A stretch of DNA of 64,000 nt from Conchiformibius sp. (GCA_029984035.1 JASBYJ010000004.1:1-64000), one strand, 5' to 3'; shown: positions 25,541 through 35,012, numbered from the stretch's first letter. The notes: generated from the letters alone by a model not told the origin. Program-made: numbers and translations.

Positions 25541-25617
25541 TGGCGCGTCCGACAGGACTCGAACCTGTAACCCCCGGCTTAGAAGGCCGGTGCTCTATCC
25601 GGTTGAGCTACGAACGC
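25541..25617 (-). tRNA. tRNA-Arg (TCT)
   Basis: Minus-strand cloverleaf with acceptor GCGTTCG/CGGACGC, anticodon loop CTTCTAA (anticodon TCT), T loop TTCGAGT and encoded CCA. It lies between tRNA-Pro and tRNA-His. Confidence 0.95.
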
Positions 25618-25640
25618 ACGGTATTTAACCTGTTTCATGC

Positions 25641-25718
25641 TGGTCGGGGCGGTGGGATTCGAACTCACGACCCTCTGCTCCCAAAGCAGATGCGCTAACC
25701 AGGCTGCGCTACGCCCCG
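25641..25718 (-). tRNA. tRNA-Pro (TGG)
   Basis: Minus-strand cloverleaf with acceptor CGGGGCG/CGCCCCG, D arm TAGCGCAGCCTGG, anticodon loop TTTGGGA (anticodon TGG), T loop TTCGAAT and encoded CCA. It is the first tRNA of the unit. Confidence 0.95.
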
Positions 25719-25731
25719 CATGAAGAAGCGA

Positions 25732-25760
25732 ACTGTACTAAAAATTATGCTATGCGTCAA
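25732..25760 (-). promoter_or_regulatory. Promoter of the tRNA Pro-Arg-His unit
   Basis: On the minus strand TTGACG, a 17-bp spacer and TACAGT lie 14 bp upstream of tRNA-Pro, close to the sigma-70 consensus. Confidence 0.75.
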
Positions 25761-25884
25761 GCCAGATAACGATTTGGCTGATGCATCGATTTATTTTTAA
25801 TCAAGATTATTTTGCATGGGTTTCAGGCAACCTGGAATACGGTTTTCGTTTACAATACCGCCTTTTAAGAGCAAGGTTGCTGCT

Positions 25885-27177
25885 ATGTTGGACATTCAAT
25901 TATTGCGTTCCGATACCGCTGCCGTTGCCGCAAAATTGGCGCAGCGCGGTTTTCATTTCGATATTGCTGCGTTTGAGCAATTGGAAACGCAACGTAAAAG
26001 CATACAAACCGAAACCGAAAGTCTTCAGGCGCGGCGTAACAGTGTCTCTAAGCAAATCGGTGCGTTAAAAGGGCAAGGCAGACATGAAGAAGCGGAAACC
26101 GCTATGGCCGAAGTGGCCCAAATCAAAACCCGTTTGGAGCAGGCGGCTTTGTCTTTGGAAGGCATTCAGGCAGCCTTGGATAGTCTGTTGCTGAACGTTC
26201 CGAATCTGCCGCACGACAGTGTGCCGACAGGTGAAGACGAAGCGGGCAATGTGGAAATCCGCAAGGTTGGCGTGCCGAAAGTATTTGATTTTGAAATTAA
26301 AGACCATGTGGACTTGGGTGCGGCATTCGGATTGGATTTTGAAACGGCTGCCGAGCTTTCGGGGGCGCGGTTTTCTTTGATGAAAGGCAAAATCGCCCGT
26401 CTGCATCGTGCTTTGGCGCAACTGATGCTGGATGCGCATACCGAGCAACACGGCTACACGGAGTGCTATACGCCCTATATTGTGAACGACAGCACTTTGT
26501 TGGGAACGGGACAACTGCCTAAATTCGGTGAAGATTTGTTTCACGTTACCCGCGGCGGCGATGAAGGCAAAATGATTCAGTATCTGATTCCGACCGCTGA
26601 AGTAACCTTGACCAATACGGTACGCGACAGTGTGCTGGCTGAAAAAGACTTACCTTTGAAACTGACGGCGCATTCGCCTTGTTTCCGTAGCGAAGCGGGT
26701 TCGCACGGTAAGGATACGCGAGGTTTAATCCGCCAGCATCAATTTGATAAAGTCGAAATGGTGCAGATTACCCGTCCCGAGCAGTCTTATGCCGCTTTAG
26801 AGGAAATGGTCGCGCATGCGGAAAACATCTTGAAATTATTGGAATTGCCTTACCGCGTTATCGTGTTGTGTACGGGTGATATGGGCTTTGGCGCAAGCAA
26901 AACCTATGATTTGGAAGTTTGGGTGCCGGCTCAAAATACTTATCGTGAAATTTCCAGCTGCTCCAATTGTGAAGACTTTCAAGCCCGCCGCATGAAAGCG
27001 CGTTTCAAAGACAGCGATGGCAAAAACCGTTTGGTACATACTTTGAATGGCTCGGGCTTGGCTGTGGGTCGCGCTTTGGTGGCTGTGTTGGAAAACCATC
27101 AAAATGCAGATGGCAGTATTTCCATTCCCAAAGCGTTGCAACCTTATTTGGGCGGGCTGCCTGTTTTGCGGCCGTAG
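25885..27177 (+). CDS. serS: Seryl-tRNA synthetase
   Basis: Charges tRNA-Ser. The 430-residue protein has an N-terminal coiled-coil arm (about residues 30-100), class II motif 2 around SPCFRSEAG and motif 3 NGSGLAVGR near the C-terminus. The ATG at 25885 has AAGG upstream and gives the MLDIQLLRSD start of the family; the longer frame upstream runs through a DUS-like site. Confidence 0.97.
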   Translation: MLDIQLLRSDTAAVAAKLAQRGFHFDIAAFEQLETQRKSIQTETESLQARRNSVSKQIGALKGQGRHEEAETAMAEVAQIKTRLEQAALSLEGIQAALDSLLLNVPNLPHDSVPTGEDEAGNVEIRKVGVPKVFDFEIKDHVDLGAAFGLDFETAAELSGARFSLMKGKIARLHRALAQLMLDAHTEQHGYTECYTPYIVNDSTLLGTGQLPKFGEDLFHVTRGGDEGKMIQYLIPTAEVTLTNTVRDSVLAEKDLPLKLTAHSPCFRSEAGSHGKDTRGLIRQHQFDKVEMVQITRPEQSYAALEEMVAHAENILKLLELPYRVIVLCTGDMGFGASKTYDLEVWVPAQNTYREISSCSNCEDFQARRMKARFKDSDGKNRLVHTLNGSGLAVGRALVAVLENHQNADGSISIPKALQPYLGGLPVLRP

Positions 27178-27252
27178 TTTGGAGATTCTGACAATATGCG
27201 TTACGGATATACGGCTTGTCGGGCTATGTAAATTCGATTTTTAACTTGAAAT

Positions 27253-27295
27253 AAAAACAGGTGGCTTTAAGAAAATGGGGCCGCCTGTTTTTATT
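27253..27295 (+). terminator. Likely terminator downstream of serS
   Basis: AAAAACAGGTGGC pairs with GCCGCCTGTTTTT (one G-T pair) around a 14-base loop, followed by ATTATTT. It lies 75 bp after the serS stop. Confidence 0.65.
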
Positions 27296-27415
27296 ATTTG
27301 GTATTTTAAAAGCGGAGTGATATGAGTCCAAATTTGAGAGTAATTTATAGCCGTTATTCAAATTCAGATAAAAGGCCTGTTTAACATTGGCTGCCTGAAA
27401 GGGGATAGAAAGGGT

Positions 27416-27886
27416 TTATTCACGGTGGTAAGGGTGGTTTTGCAGTATGCTTGCCGCGCGGTAGAGCTGCTCGGTGAGTAGGACGCGCACCATGCCGTGC
27501 GGCAAGGTCATTTTGGATAGGCGCAATATGAGATTGGCTTGTTGTTTGATGCGGTCGGTCATGCCGTCTGCGCCACCTATGATGAAACAGATATGTTGGC
27601 CGTTGTGTTGCCACTGTTGCAGATATTCGGACAGTTCTACCGAGCCGATGTCTTTGCCGCGTTCGTCTAAGACCACTATCCAGGCATTCTCGGGTAATGC
27701 TTCCATAATGCGTTTTTCTTCGGCTGCCATGCCTTGTGCGGCGTTGACACCTGCGCCGCGTTTTTCGGGTTTGATTTCTTTGAGTGTGTAGCGGATGTCG
27801 CGTCCGAAACGTTTGGCGTATTCGTCCACAGCTTGGTCTACCCAAGAGGGCATTTTGGTGCCTACGGCTAAAACGGTGATGTTCAT
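27416..27886 (-). CDS. rlmH: 23S rRNA (pseudouridine1915-N3)-methyltransferase
   Basis: A SPOUT-class methyltransferase that modifies helix 69 of 23S rRNA. The 156 residues match the family, with VLDERGKD, the SAM-binding knot FIIGGADG and the C-terminal YHRE. It belongs to the nadD-rsfS-rlmH cluster, here interrupted by a TPR gene between rsfS and rlmH. Confidence 0.95.
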   Translation of the reverse strand: MNITVLAVGTKMPSWVDQAVDEYAKRFGRDIRYTLKEIKPEKRGAGVNAAQGMAAEEKRIMEALPENAWIVVLDERGKDIGSVELSEYLQQWQHNGQHICFIIGGADGMTDRIKQQANLILRLSKMTLPHGMVRVLLTEQLYRAASILQNHPYHRE

Positions 27887-27932
27887 TATGGTTGGAGAAT
27901 GATTGAATGCGGTATGGTAATTTTCAGGCAGC

Positions 27933-28898
27933 CTATTGTTCGTTATCCTGCATATGCATGAGCGACAGCATGACTAAGTCGGCGATGGTTTTGCGTGTGT
28001 CTTCGTGTTCCGCGCCGAGTGTTTCCAGCAGTACGGCGGCTGCCTGGTGCAACAGGAGCAGGGCTTGGTTGGTACGTTTGTTGCGGAAACAAAATTGGGC
28101 GAAGTTGCGTTGCGCCAGTGCGTAATCGGGATGTTTGTCGCCCAAGCTCTGCGATAAACCGGATAAGGCTTGGACGAAATGGTGTTCGGCTTCGGTGGTT
28201 TGCCCGTTTTCGCCTAAAAACACGGCAAGTTGCAGCTGCATACCGCAACTGCGGCGGTGGGTATTGCCAAGCAGGTTTTGGGTGGTTGCGAGAGTGTGCT
28301 GCAGGATGGACAGAGCCTGGTCGCGATAGCCTTGCTGCCAATACAGGGTTGCGGCGTTGGTATAGCATAGGGCGGTTTGGTAGTGCGACATGCCGAACAG
28401 TTTTTCATTGATAGCGGCGGCGCGTTCGAACAGTGTGAGAGCTTCTTCGCTGTTGCCGTTTGCCAGCAGTGAACAGGCCAAGTCGTTGAGACTGACGGCG
28501 GTGTCGGGATGTTCTTTGCCTAATGCGGCTTCGTGCAGCGACAGGGCTTGGCGGTGTTTTTCTATTGCTTCCGCGTAGCGTCCCGTTTTGTTAAACAGCC
28601 CGCCCAGGCTGCCGAGTGCTTTGGCGGTGTCGGGGTGTTGTTCGCCTAGAGTTTGCTGTCTGATGTGGAGTGTTTGCGTGAGCAGGGTTTCGGCTGCTTC
28701 GTAGTCGCCTTTCGCTTCGTGCCATTCGCCGAGATTGAACAGCGCGAAACTGTGTTCGGGCGAGGATTCTCCATAGTGGCTGACGGCATGGTCGTGCTGG
28801 CGGCGGATTTCTTCGCGTACTTCTTCGAGTTTGCCTGCTTCAAGCAGGGTGCGAATCAGTTGGTGGTGTTCGGAGAAATCGTAGCGGTCGGAGGACAT
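27933..28898 (-). CDS. Tetratricopeptide repeat protein (kinesin light chain type)
   Basis: A 321-residue soluble protein made almost entirely of about seven 42-residue TPR units with the pattern HPDTA..L..L......G.Y.EA......AL.I....LG. Such repeats act as protein-binding scaffolds. No catalytic domain or signal peptide is seen. The start MSSDRYDF at 28898 is chosen because the upstream frame runs through a DUS and the rsfS gene. It is placed between rsfS and rlmH in the same direction, and its partner is unknown. Confidence 0.8.
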   Translation of the reverse strand: MSSDRYDFSEHHQLIRTLLEAGKLEEVREEIRRQHDHAVSHYGESSPEHSFALFNLGEWHEAKGDYEAAETLLTQTLHIRQQTLGEQHPDTAKALGSLGGLFNKTGRYAEAIEKHRQALSLHEAALGKEHPDTAVSLNDLACSLLANGNSEEALTLFERAAAINEKLFGMSHYQTALCYTNAATLYWQQGYRDQALSILQHTLATTQNLLGNTHRRSCGMQLQLAVFLGENGQTTEAEHHFVQALSGLSQSLGDKHPDYALAQRNFAQFCFRNKRTNQALLLLHQAAAVLLETLGAEHEDTRKTIADLVMLSLMHMQDNEQ

Positions 28899-28999
28899 AT
28901 CGGCTGAGGTGTATCGTTTCAGGCTGCCTGAAAGCGGCGGCTGTTTCATTGGAAAACCGTTGCTGCAGATTTGTTGCGTAACGGTTTTCATGGCGGAGC

Positions 29000-29389
29000 T
29001 TAGTGGTCGGCGGCGTGCCAGGGTTTTTCTGCTCCTGCGTGAAATGACGGTTTTTCTCCGCCCCACAGTGATTCGATGTCGTAAAAATCACGGACGGCAG
29101 GCAGCATGACGTGTACCAATAATTCGCCTGCATCTACCAATGCCCATTCGCCGCTGTCTTGTCCTTCGCTGCCGACTACGGAAAAACCTGCTTCTTTCAG
29201 GCTGACGGCAACGTTGTTGGCCAGCGCTTTGACTTGGCGCGTGCTGTCGCCGCTGGCAATAATCATTTTGGCAAACAACGGCGTACGGGAAGCGGTATCC
29301 AATACGGTGATGTCTTTTGCTTTGATGTCTTCCAGTGCTTCAACGGCTATGGCAGCCATTTTTTCCAAATCGGGATGTTCGGTATTCAT
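29000..29389 (-). CDS. rsfS: Ribosomal silencing factor RsfS
   Basis: Binds L14 on the large ribosomal subunit and blocks subunit joining under starvation. The 129-residue protein has the DUF143/Iojap core: KAKDITVLD, FAKMIIASGDSTRQVKALA and GEWALVDAGELLVHVM. The last 20 residues, rich in His and Gly, extend past the usual end. It follows nadD by 29 bp, as in many bacteria. Confidence 0.95.
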   Translation of the reverse strand: MNTEHPDLEKMAAIAVEALEDIKAKDITVLDTASRTPLFAKMIIASGDSTRQVKALANNVAVSLKEAGFSVVGSEGQDSGEWALVDAGELLVHVMLPAVRDFYDIESLWGGEKPSFHAGAEKPWHAADH

Positions 29390-29418
29390 AAGTTTTTTCT
29401 TCGCTGTAAACTTGGGAA

Positions 29419-30060
29419 TTATACAGGGTTTTGCGTATTGCCGTGTTCGGGGCCGTTGCGGTATAGGCGGTGTTGCCGTATGTATTCTGATACGCTTTCA
29501 GGCAGCATATGCGCTGTGCTTCCGTCTTGGCTCAAAACGGTGCGGACTTGTGTGGAGCTGATGTCGTTGGGCGGCAGGTCGAGAAATTTCAGGCTGCCGT
29601 TGTTCAGTGCGGTATCGAACCATTCTTGCAGTTTTTCGGGCAGTTCCGCTAAATCGCTGCCGGGACGGACGGCAACGGCGATGTGGATTTGTTGTACCAG
29701 CCTGCTCCAGTTTTTCCATGAGTGCAGGGTCATGAGGCTGTCCATACCCATCAGCCACCACAGTTTGGCTTCGGGGAAATGCTGCCTGAAAATCTGTACG
29801 GTATCGTAGGTATAGGTTGCGCCGTGCCGAACGATGTCGCAATCGCTGACGGCGAAACGGTTGTTGTCGGCTATCGCCAGCTCGAGCATGGCCAGACGGT
29901 GTCGGGCGGCGGCGGGTTTGCCGTTTTTGTGGTAGGGATTGCCCGCGGGCAGAAAAACAACGGTATCCAGTTGTATTTGTTCGGCAAAGGCGTTGGCCAT
30001 TGCCAGGTGTCCGTTGTGGATGGGGTCGAAACTGCCGCCAAACAAGCCGATTGTTTCCAT
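29419..30060 (-). CDS. nadD: Nicotinate-nucleotide adenylyltransferase
   Basis: Makes nicotinate adenine dinucleotide in NAD synthesis. The 213-residue protein begins with the nucleotidyltransferase signature GLFGGSFDPIHNGHL and has WLMGMDSL and the ISSTQVR (ISSTxIR type) motif near the C-terminus. It is first in the nadD-rsfS-TPR-rlmH run and its stop is 29 bp from rsfS. Confidence 0.96.
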   Translation of the reverse strand: METIGLFGGSFDPIHNGHLAMANAFAEQIQLDTVVFLPAGNPYHKNGKPAAARHRLAMLELAIADNNRFAVSDCDIVRHGATYTYDTVQIFRQHFPEAKLWWLMGMDSLMTLHSWKNWSRLVQQIHIAVAVRPGSDLAELPEKLQEWFDTALNNGSLKFLDLPPNDISSTQVRTVLSQDGSTAHMLPESVSEYIRQHRLYRNGPEHGNTQNPV

Positions 30061-30107
30061 GATGTTGTGTTCTCGCGAAATAGTGGGTAGTGGCTGCCTG
30101 AAAGTTT

Positions 30108-30692
30108 TCAGGCAGGCTGTGCGGGGGCTGTGTCAGTCGAACCGTCTACCACAACCGTGAGTTTGCCTGTGGCCGGATGGATAACCAAGCCGTGTATGGC
30201 GATGTGTTCGGGCATCAAGGGGTGTTGGCGGATGATTTGTACGGTGTGGCGCACGCTGTCTTCTACATTGTCGAAGCCTTTGAGCCATTTGTCCAAATCG
30301 ATGCCGGCGTGGCGCAATGTGGCGATACGGTCGGACGGAATGCCTTCTTCTTGTGTGCGTTGCAAAAAGGCTTGTGCGTTTAGTCCGCGCATACCGCAGT
30401 CGAAGTGGGCAATCACCATGATTTCGCTGACTTTCAATTCCAATACGGAAACCAGCAGCGAGCGCATGACCGAGCCCCACGGATGGGTTACGACTGCGCC
30501 TGCGTTTTTGATGATTTTGGCATCACCGTTACGCAAACCCAATGCGGCTGGCAGCAGTTCGACCATGCGGGTGTCCATGCAGGACAGAACGGCCAGTTTG
30601 CGTTCGGGGTATTTGTCGGTGAGAAATTCGGCATAGCCGCCGCTTTCTACAAATTTTTGATTGTGCTGCAGTATGTTGTGAAGTTCCGACAT
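30108..30692 (-). CDS. Beta-class carbonic anhydrase
   Basis: Interconverts CO2 and bicarbonate. The 194-residue protein has the zinc ligands C38, H96 and C99 and the D40-R42 dyad in SCMDTR, with HFDCGM as the second motif. The start MSELH at 30692 is preferred over an ATG six codons upstream because only it has a GGAG upstream. It is monocistronic and lies between nadD and the M48 gene. Confidence 0.92.
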   Translation of the reverse strand: MSELHNILQHNQKFVESGGYAEFLTDKYPERKLAVLSCMDTRMVELLPAALGLRNGDAKIIKNAGAVVTHPWGSVMRSLLVSVLELKVSEIMVIAHFDCGMRGLNAQAFLQRTQEEGIPSDRIATLRHAGIDLDKWLKGFDNVEDSVRHTVQIIRQHPLMPEHIAIHGLVIHPATGKLTVVVDGSTDTAPAQPA

Positions 30693-30788
30693 GATTGTTT
30701 GGTTCTCCATCGGGAAATGGGTCGGAGTATTTTTCAGGCAGCCTGCAACGGTATCGGGTATTGGGGCTGCCTGAAGGAAGGCCGGGTA

Positions 30789-31565
30789 TCAGTATTTGCC
30801 GTTGGCTTTGAGATAAATCGGCATCACTGAAGGCAGAGCTTTGCGTATCGATTCGATGCGGGCATTGTTGGTGGGATGTGTAGACAATATACGGTTGGCA
30901 AGATTGTTATTGTCGTTTTGGCGGTTCATTTTTTCCCAAACGCTTACGGCTGCCTGCGGGTTGTAGCCTGCTTGCGCCATGAGGTGCAAACCGCCTAAGT
31001 CGGCTTCGTTTTCGGCTTTGCGGCTGAACGGTTTCATCATGCCCAAGTCGGCTGCCAGCCCGACACTTTGTGCCGCGGCATCGCCGCTAATGCCGGTAGC
31101 GCCTGCCAATACTGCGCTGCCCAGTGCCGCACCGAGTTGAATCGCCACATTGCGGTTGGCTTCTTTTTTACTGTGTTCGAGCAGGGCATGGGTCATTTCG
31201 TGTCCGATAATGGCTGCCAGTTCGTCATCGCTGAGTTTCAATTTTTCGACAATGCCGGTGTATACCGCCATTTTGCCGCCGGGCATCGCCCAGGCATTGA
31301 GTTCGTCCGAGCGGATAACCGTCAGCTCCCAATTGAAGGGAACGCCTGTGGTATTGGCGGCATCGGCATAGGGCAGAAGGCGTTGGAAGACTTTTTGGGT
31401 GCGTTTGGCGGTGTCGGAGCTGCGGTCTATCATTTGTTTGCTGCGCGCTTGGGCTACGACTTGGCTGTAGTTTCGGGCGGCCTCCGTATTGATGGATTGG
31501 CTGTCAATCAGGCTGCAGGCCGACAAAATCAGTGCGGCGGCAGCGGCAAAAAAACGGGCTTTCAT
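30789..31565 (-). CDS. M48 family metalloprotease lipoprotein
   Basis: A 258-residue lipoprotein, with Cys17 in the lipobox LSAC, carrying the zinc protease motif H122-EMT-H126 (HEMTH) and a downstream ENEAD glutamate ligand. This is the layout of LoiP/YcaL-type periplasmic proteases tied to outer-membrane quality control. AGGA precedes the ATG at a good distance. It is divergent from sstT across a perfect DUS palindrome. Confidence 0.9.
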   Translation of the reverse strand: MKARFFAAAAALILSACSLIDSQSINTEAARNYSQVVAQARSKQMIDRSSDTAKRTQKVFQRLLPYADAANTTGVPFNWELTVIRSDELNAWAMPGGKMAVYTGIVEKLKLSDDELAAIIGHEMTHALLEHSKKEANRNVAIQLGAALGSAVLAGATGISGDAAAQSVGLAADLGMMKPFSRKAENEADLGGLHLMAQAGYNPQAAVSVWEKMNRQNDNNNLANRILSTHPTNNARIESIRKALPSVMPIYLKANGKY

Positions 31566-31619
31566 GATAATCGTCCTGTGCATATGTTCAAAGGACGCAG
31601 CATAACACCAAACGCGGAA

Positions 31620-31643
31620 GGCTGCCTGAAATTTCAGGCAGCC
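31620..31643. repeat. 24-bp perfect palindrome made of two DUS copies
   Basis: GGCTGCCTGAAA is followed directly by its reverse complement TTTCAGGCAGCC. It lies in the divergent promoter region of the M48 gene and sstT, so it is not placed as a terminator of either. Confidence 0.9.
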
Positions 31644-31740
31644 CGAACGTTAAAAACTTTATCGTTTCTATACCCTTGAAACAGATATTTACATTACAAT
31701 ACGCCGTTTTACGATTCCCCGTTTTAGGAGTTTAAGTTAA

Positions 31741-32961
31741 ATGTCCCATTCTCATCCGATTGTTGCACTTTACCGCCGCGTCAGCTTGATTTGGCAAATT
31801 GTCATTGGTTTGGTTGTCGGTATTATTGCCGGTCATTTCCTGCCTGAAATCGTGCCGACTTTGAGTATTTTCGGCGATATGTTTGTCGGTGCGTTGAAAG
31901 CCGTTGCGCCCTTCTTGGTGTTTGTCTTGGTGATTTCCGCCGTGTCCCAACATACGGTAGGTACGCAAACCCATATCCGCCCGATTTTGATACTTTATCT
32001 GATTGGTACGTTTGGTGCGGCGGTTGTGGCGGTTGCGGCCAGTTTTATGTTTCCCAGCACGCTTACGCTGCCTGTTGCCGCTGACGCGACCGCGCCGACA
32101 GGTATCGCCGCCGTGTTGAAAAACCTGCTGATGAATTTGGTATCCAACCCCGTTAGCGCACTGGCGAAAGCCAACTATATCGGCATTTTGGCTTGGGGTT
32201 TGGCTTTGGGCTTCGCTTTGCGCCATGCCGGCGAAACCACCATTAAAGCGGTTGCCGATTTGGCCAATGCCGTTTCCCAAATCGTACGCTGGGTTATCCG
32301 TTTCGCTCCTTTGGGCGTAATGGGTTTGGTGGCGGTTACCGTAGCGGAAACCGGCTTTAAAAACATGATTCAGGAGTTTGGCCAACTGATTTTGGTGTTG
32401 GTGGGCTGTATGTTGTTTGTGGCTTTGGTGTTCAATCCTTTGCTGGTGTGGTGGAAAATCCGCAAAAATCCCTATCCGCTGGTGTTCACCTGCCTGCGCG
32501 AAAGCGGCGTGCCTGCATTCTTCACCCGTTCTTCCGCCGCCAATATACCCGTGAACATGGCTTTGGCGAAAAAACTGAATTTGCATGAAAACACTTATTC
32601 CATTTCTATCCCTTTGGGTGCGACCGTAAATATGTCGGGTGCGGCGATTACCATTACCGTGCTGACTTTGGCGGCCGCCCACACGCAAGGCATTCAAGTG
32701 GATTTTGCTACCGCTTTGCTGTTAAGCTTGGTGGCTACAATCAGTGCCTGCGGTGCATCCGGCGTTGCGGGCGGTTCCTTGCTGCTGATTCCTTTGGCAT
32801 GCAGCCTGTTTAACATTCCGAACGATATTGCTATGCAGGTGGTGGGCGTAGGCGTGATTATCGGTGTGATTCAGGATTCGGCCGAAACCGCATTGAACTC
32901 CTCCACTGATGTGCTGTTTACCGCGGCGGCGGATATGGCAAGCGATACGACGCTTAAATAA
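31741..32961 (+). CDS. sstT: Serine/threonine:sodium symporter
   Basis: A 406-residue dicarboxylate/amino acid:cation symporter of the SstT branch. It has about eight hydrophobic segments, the SSAANIPVNM serine-rich hairpin and the second re-entrant region ISACGASGVAGGSLLLIPLAC. AGGAG is upstream of the ATG. SstT takes up serine and threonine with sodium. It is a single gene with its own terminator. Confidence 0.95.
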   Translation: MSHSHPIVALYRRVSLIWQIVIGLVVGIIAGHFLPEIVPTLSIFGDMFVGALKAVAPFLVFVLVISAVSQHTVGTQTHIRPILILYLIGTFGAAVVAVAASFMFPSTLTLPVAADATAPTGIAAVLKNLLMNLVSNPVSALAKANYIGILAWGLALGFALRHAGETTIKAVADLANAVSQIVRWVIRFAPLGVMGLVAVTVAETGFKNMIQEFGQLILVLVGCMLFVALVFNPLLVWWKIRKNPYPLVFTCLRESGVPAFFTRSSAANIPVNMALAKKLNLHENTYSISIPLGATVNMSGAAITITVLTLAAAHTQGIQVDFATALLLSLVATISACGASGVAGGSLLLIPLACSLFNIPNDIAMQVVGVGVIIGVIQDSAETALNSSTDVLFTAAADMASDTTLK

Positions 32962-32964
32962 AGT

Positions 32965-33000
32965 AAAAAAACAGTCCGGATATTTCGGGCTGTTTTTTTT
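32965..33000 (+). terminator. Intrinsic terminator of sstT
   Basis: AAAAAACAGTCCG pairs with CGGGCTGTTTTTT (one wobble) around a short loop, ending in eight T. It starts three bases after the stop codon. Confidence 0.9.
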
Positions 33001-33283
33001 AAGGGGAGAATGTTTTCAGGCTGCCTGAAAAGATACTCGGAATGTTTCTGTTTGATTGGCGGACAAACCAGATGTGCCAGGCGGATTAATGGGCGATGAA
33101 CTTGTCTGCTCAAGTCGAGTGGCGTTTATTGGACGGTTGTTTCTTGATGTAACAACAGGCTGCCTTCAGCTGATACAATCTGTTTTTTTAATTTTAAAAG
33201 GTTGCCGATTGTTGAGGTTTTGCATATCGTTGTGTTCGGTATTCAATTTTCAGGCTGCCTGAAATTCTTTGGCCACGTTTAAT

Positions 33284-33868
33284 ATGAAAATAAAAACATT
33301 GCCGCTGGTGCTATTGCTATCTGCCTGTACGCTTACTGCGCCGTCCGTGTCATGGCGGGCGCAGCGTCCGTTGCAGTATTTTGAAGCGGACGGGCGCTTG
33401 AGCGTCAAAGCGGGCGAACAGGGCAGCTATGCCCATTTTGACTGGCTGTATGAAAACGGTGTGGAAACCATTCACATCAATACGCCGCTGGGTACGTCGT
33501 TTGGCAGATTGTGTCGCGATGCCGAACGTGTCGTGGCGGTTGATGCGCGCGGACGCAGCTATCATGCGGACACGCCCGAGCGCTTGAGTGAAAGTTTGAT
33601 TGGCATTCCCTTGCCGCTCGGATACTTGTCGGCTTGGGCAAACGGCGAATGGGCAAACGCGGCGCCGTATCATATTTCGGCGGATGGTGCGTTGGTACAG
33701 TCGGGCTGGACTGTCCGCCGCCATGTCCGAGAAGACGGCAGTACGCGTTTGTTGGAGTTGCAACATCAGGATATTGTGGTCAAAATGGTGTTTGGTACAA
33801 GCCGCCGCGTTGAAGGCTTGCCTGTGAATGAAGGGCGTTGTCCTGCCGAAAATTTTTCTCCGGTATGA
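33284..33868 (+). CDS. lolB: Outer membrane lipoprotein LolB
   Basis: Receives lipoproteins from LolA and inserts them in the outer membrane. The 194-residue protein has a lipobox LLSAC with Cys15 and the LolB core (YFEADGRLSVK, FDWLYENG, LIGIPLPLGYLSAW). The ATG at 33284 follows a DUS. It precedes ispE, as in Neisseria, with a gap of about 220 bp containing another DUS. Confidence 0.92.
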   Translation: MKIKTLPLVLLLSACTLTAPSVSWRAQRPLQYFEADGRLSVKAGEQGSYAHFDWLYENGVETIHINTPLGTSFGRLCRDAERVVAVDARGRSYHADTPERLSESLIGIPLPLGYLSAWANGEWANAAPYHISADGALVQSGWTVRRHVREDGSTRLLELQHQDIVVKMVFGTSRRVEGLPVNEGRCPAENFSPV

Positions 33869-34087
33869 ATGAAGGCTGCCTGGCAGTGGTGTTGGGGCAT
33901 AGTATGCGACAGTCCTATTCCTATTGGACACTTTTCAGGCTGCCTGAAATCAGGTTCGGCATCGTTGGCGTATCGCCGAAGTATTTCGACAGGCCGTAAA
34001 ATTCACCCCAATAAAATATTCATATATTCAATCTGTATGCGCTTAATAGTGCCGACAGTTGATGACATTATTTCATGTTGGATTCCT

Positions 34088-34936
34088 ATGCTCCCGTCTC
34101 ATATCCCGCGCTATCCCGCTCCGGCAAAACTCAATCTCGATTTGCGCATTACCGGCCGCCGCAGTAACGGTTATCATGATTTGGAAAGTATTTTCACCTT
34201 GATAGATTGGTGCGACTATATCGGTATTGCTGTGCGTGAGGACGGCTGCATTGCATTGCATACGCCTACGCAAGGGGTGGCAAGCGAAGATGATTTGACC
34301 GTCCGTGCCGCGCGTACCTTGCAAAGCCTTTCAGGCTGCCTGAAAGGTGCGGACATTTGGATAGAAAAACATATCCCGATGGGCGGCGGTTTGGGCGGCG
34401 GCAGTTCCGATGCTGCAACCGTATTGCTGGCGCTCAACCGCTTGTGGCAGTGCGGTTTGAATACGGAACAGCTTATTCAGGCAGGTGTGCAATTGGGAGC
34501 GGATGTTCCTTTTTTCCTGTTTGGACGGACCGCATTTGCACGCGGTGTGGGTGAAATATTGCAAGCTATTGACGTACCGAAGCAATATTATTTGATTGCG
34601 TGCCCCGATGTGCACGTGTGTACGGCCGATGTGTTCCGTCATCCCGACTTGCGGCGTAACAGCCCACCTTGTACACAGCCTGATTATCAGGCGTTGCAGC
34701 CTTTGCGTAACGATATGCAGCCCGTGGTGGAGCGTGAATATCCTCAGGTCGCACAAGCCATCAGCTGCCTGAAAAAATATGGCAGCCCGCAACTGACGGG
34801 GTCCGGAGCGTGTGTGTTTTTGACTTTTGACACGAGGGAGCAAGTTCGGGCAGTACAAAAGCAGTTGCCTGCGGATGTGAAAACATATTGCGCCTCCGCT
34901 TTGCCGGAACATCCTATTTTCAAATTATATAAATAA
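34088..34936 (+). CDS. ispE: 4-diphosphocytidyl-2-C-methyl-D-erythritol kinase
   Basis: Fourth step of the MEP pathway to isoprenoids. The 282-residue GHMP kinase has PAPAKLNLDLRITGRR at the start and the ATP loop MGGGLGGGSSDAA, then GADVPFFL and LTGSGAC. E. coli IspE has 283 residues. The ATG at 34088 is chosen because the open frame upstream has no kinase homology. A 21-bp DUS palindrome inside the gene encodes LSGCLKG. Confidence 0.95.
   Translation: MLPSHIPRYPAPAKLNLDLRITGRRSNGYHDLESIFTLIDWCDYIGIAVREDGCIALHTPTQGVASEDDLTVRAARTLQSLSGCLKGADIWIEKHIPMGGGLGGGSSDAATVLLALNRLWQCGLNTEQLIQAGVQLGADVPFFLFGRTAFARGVGEILQAIDVPKQYYLIACPDVHVCTADVFRHPDLRRNSPPCTQPDYQALQPLRNDMQPVVEREYPQVAQAISCLKKYGSPQLTGSGACVFLTFDTREQVRAVQKQLPADVKTYCASALPEHPIFKLYK
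34327..34347. repeat. Intragenic DUS palindrome in ispE
   Basis: CCTTTCAGGC and GCCTGAAAGG flank a single central T, so the DUS is extended into a 21-bp inverted repeat. It lies in a coding frame and adds a Ser-Gly-Cys-Leu-Lys turn between helices. It is a good example of the many intragenic copies. Confidence 0.9.
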
Positions 34937-34983
34937 GAAACATATGGTTAATTGAAAATAATCATAAGAAAAACAGCCTATAC

Positions 34984-35012
34984 TTGACCGTATTCTACAA
35001 AAACGCGATAAT
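34984..35012 (+). promoter_or_regulatory. Promoter of the tRNA-Gln pair
   Basis: TTGACC, a 17-bp spacer and GATAAT, 33 bp upstream of the first tRNA-Gln. A strong sigma-70 type site. Confidence 0.8.
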
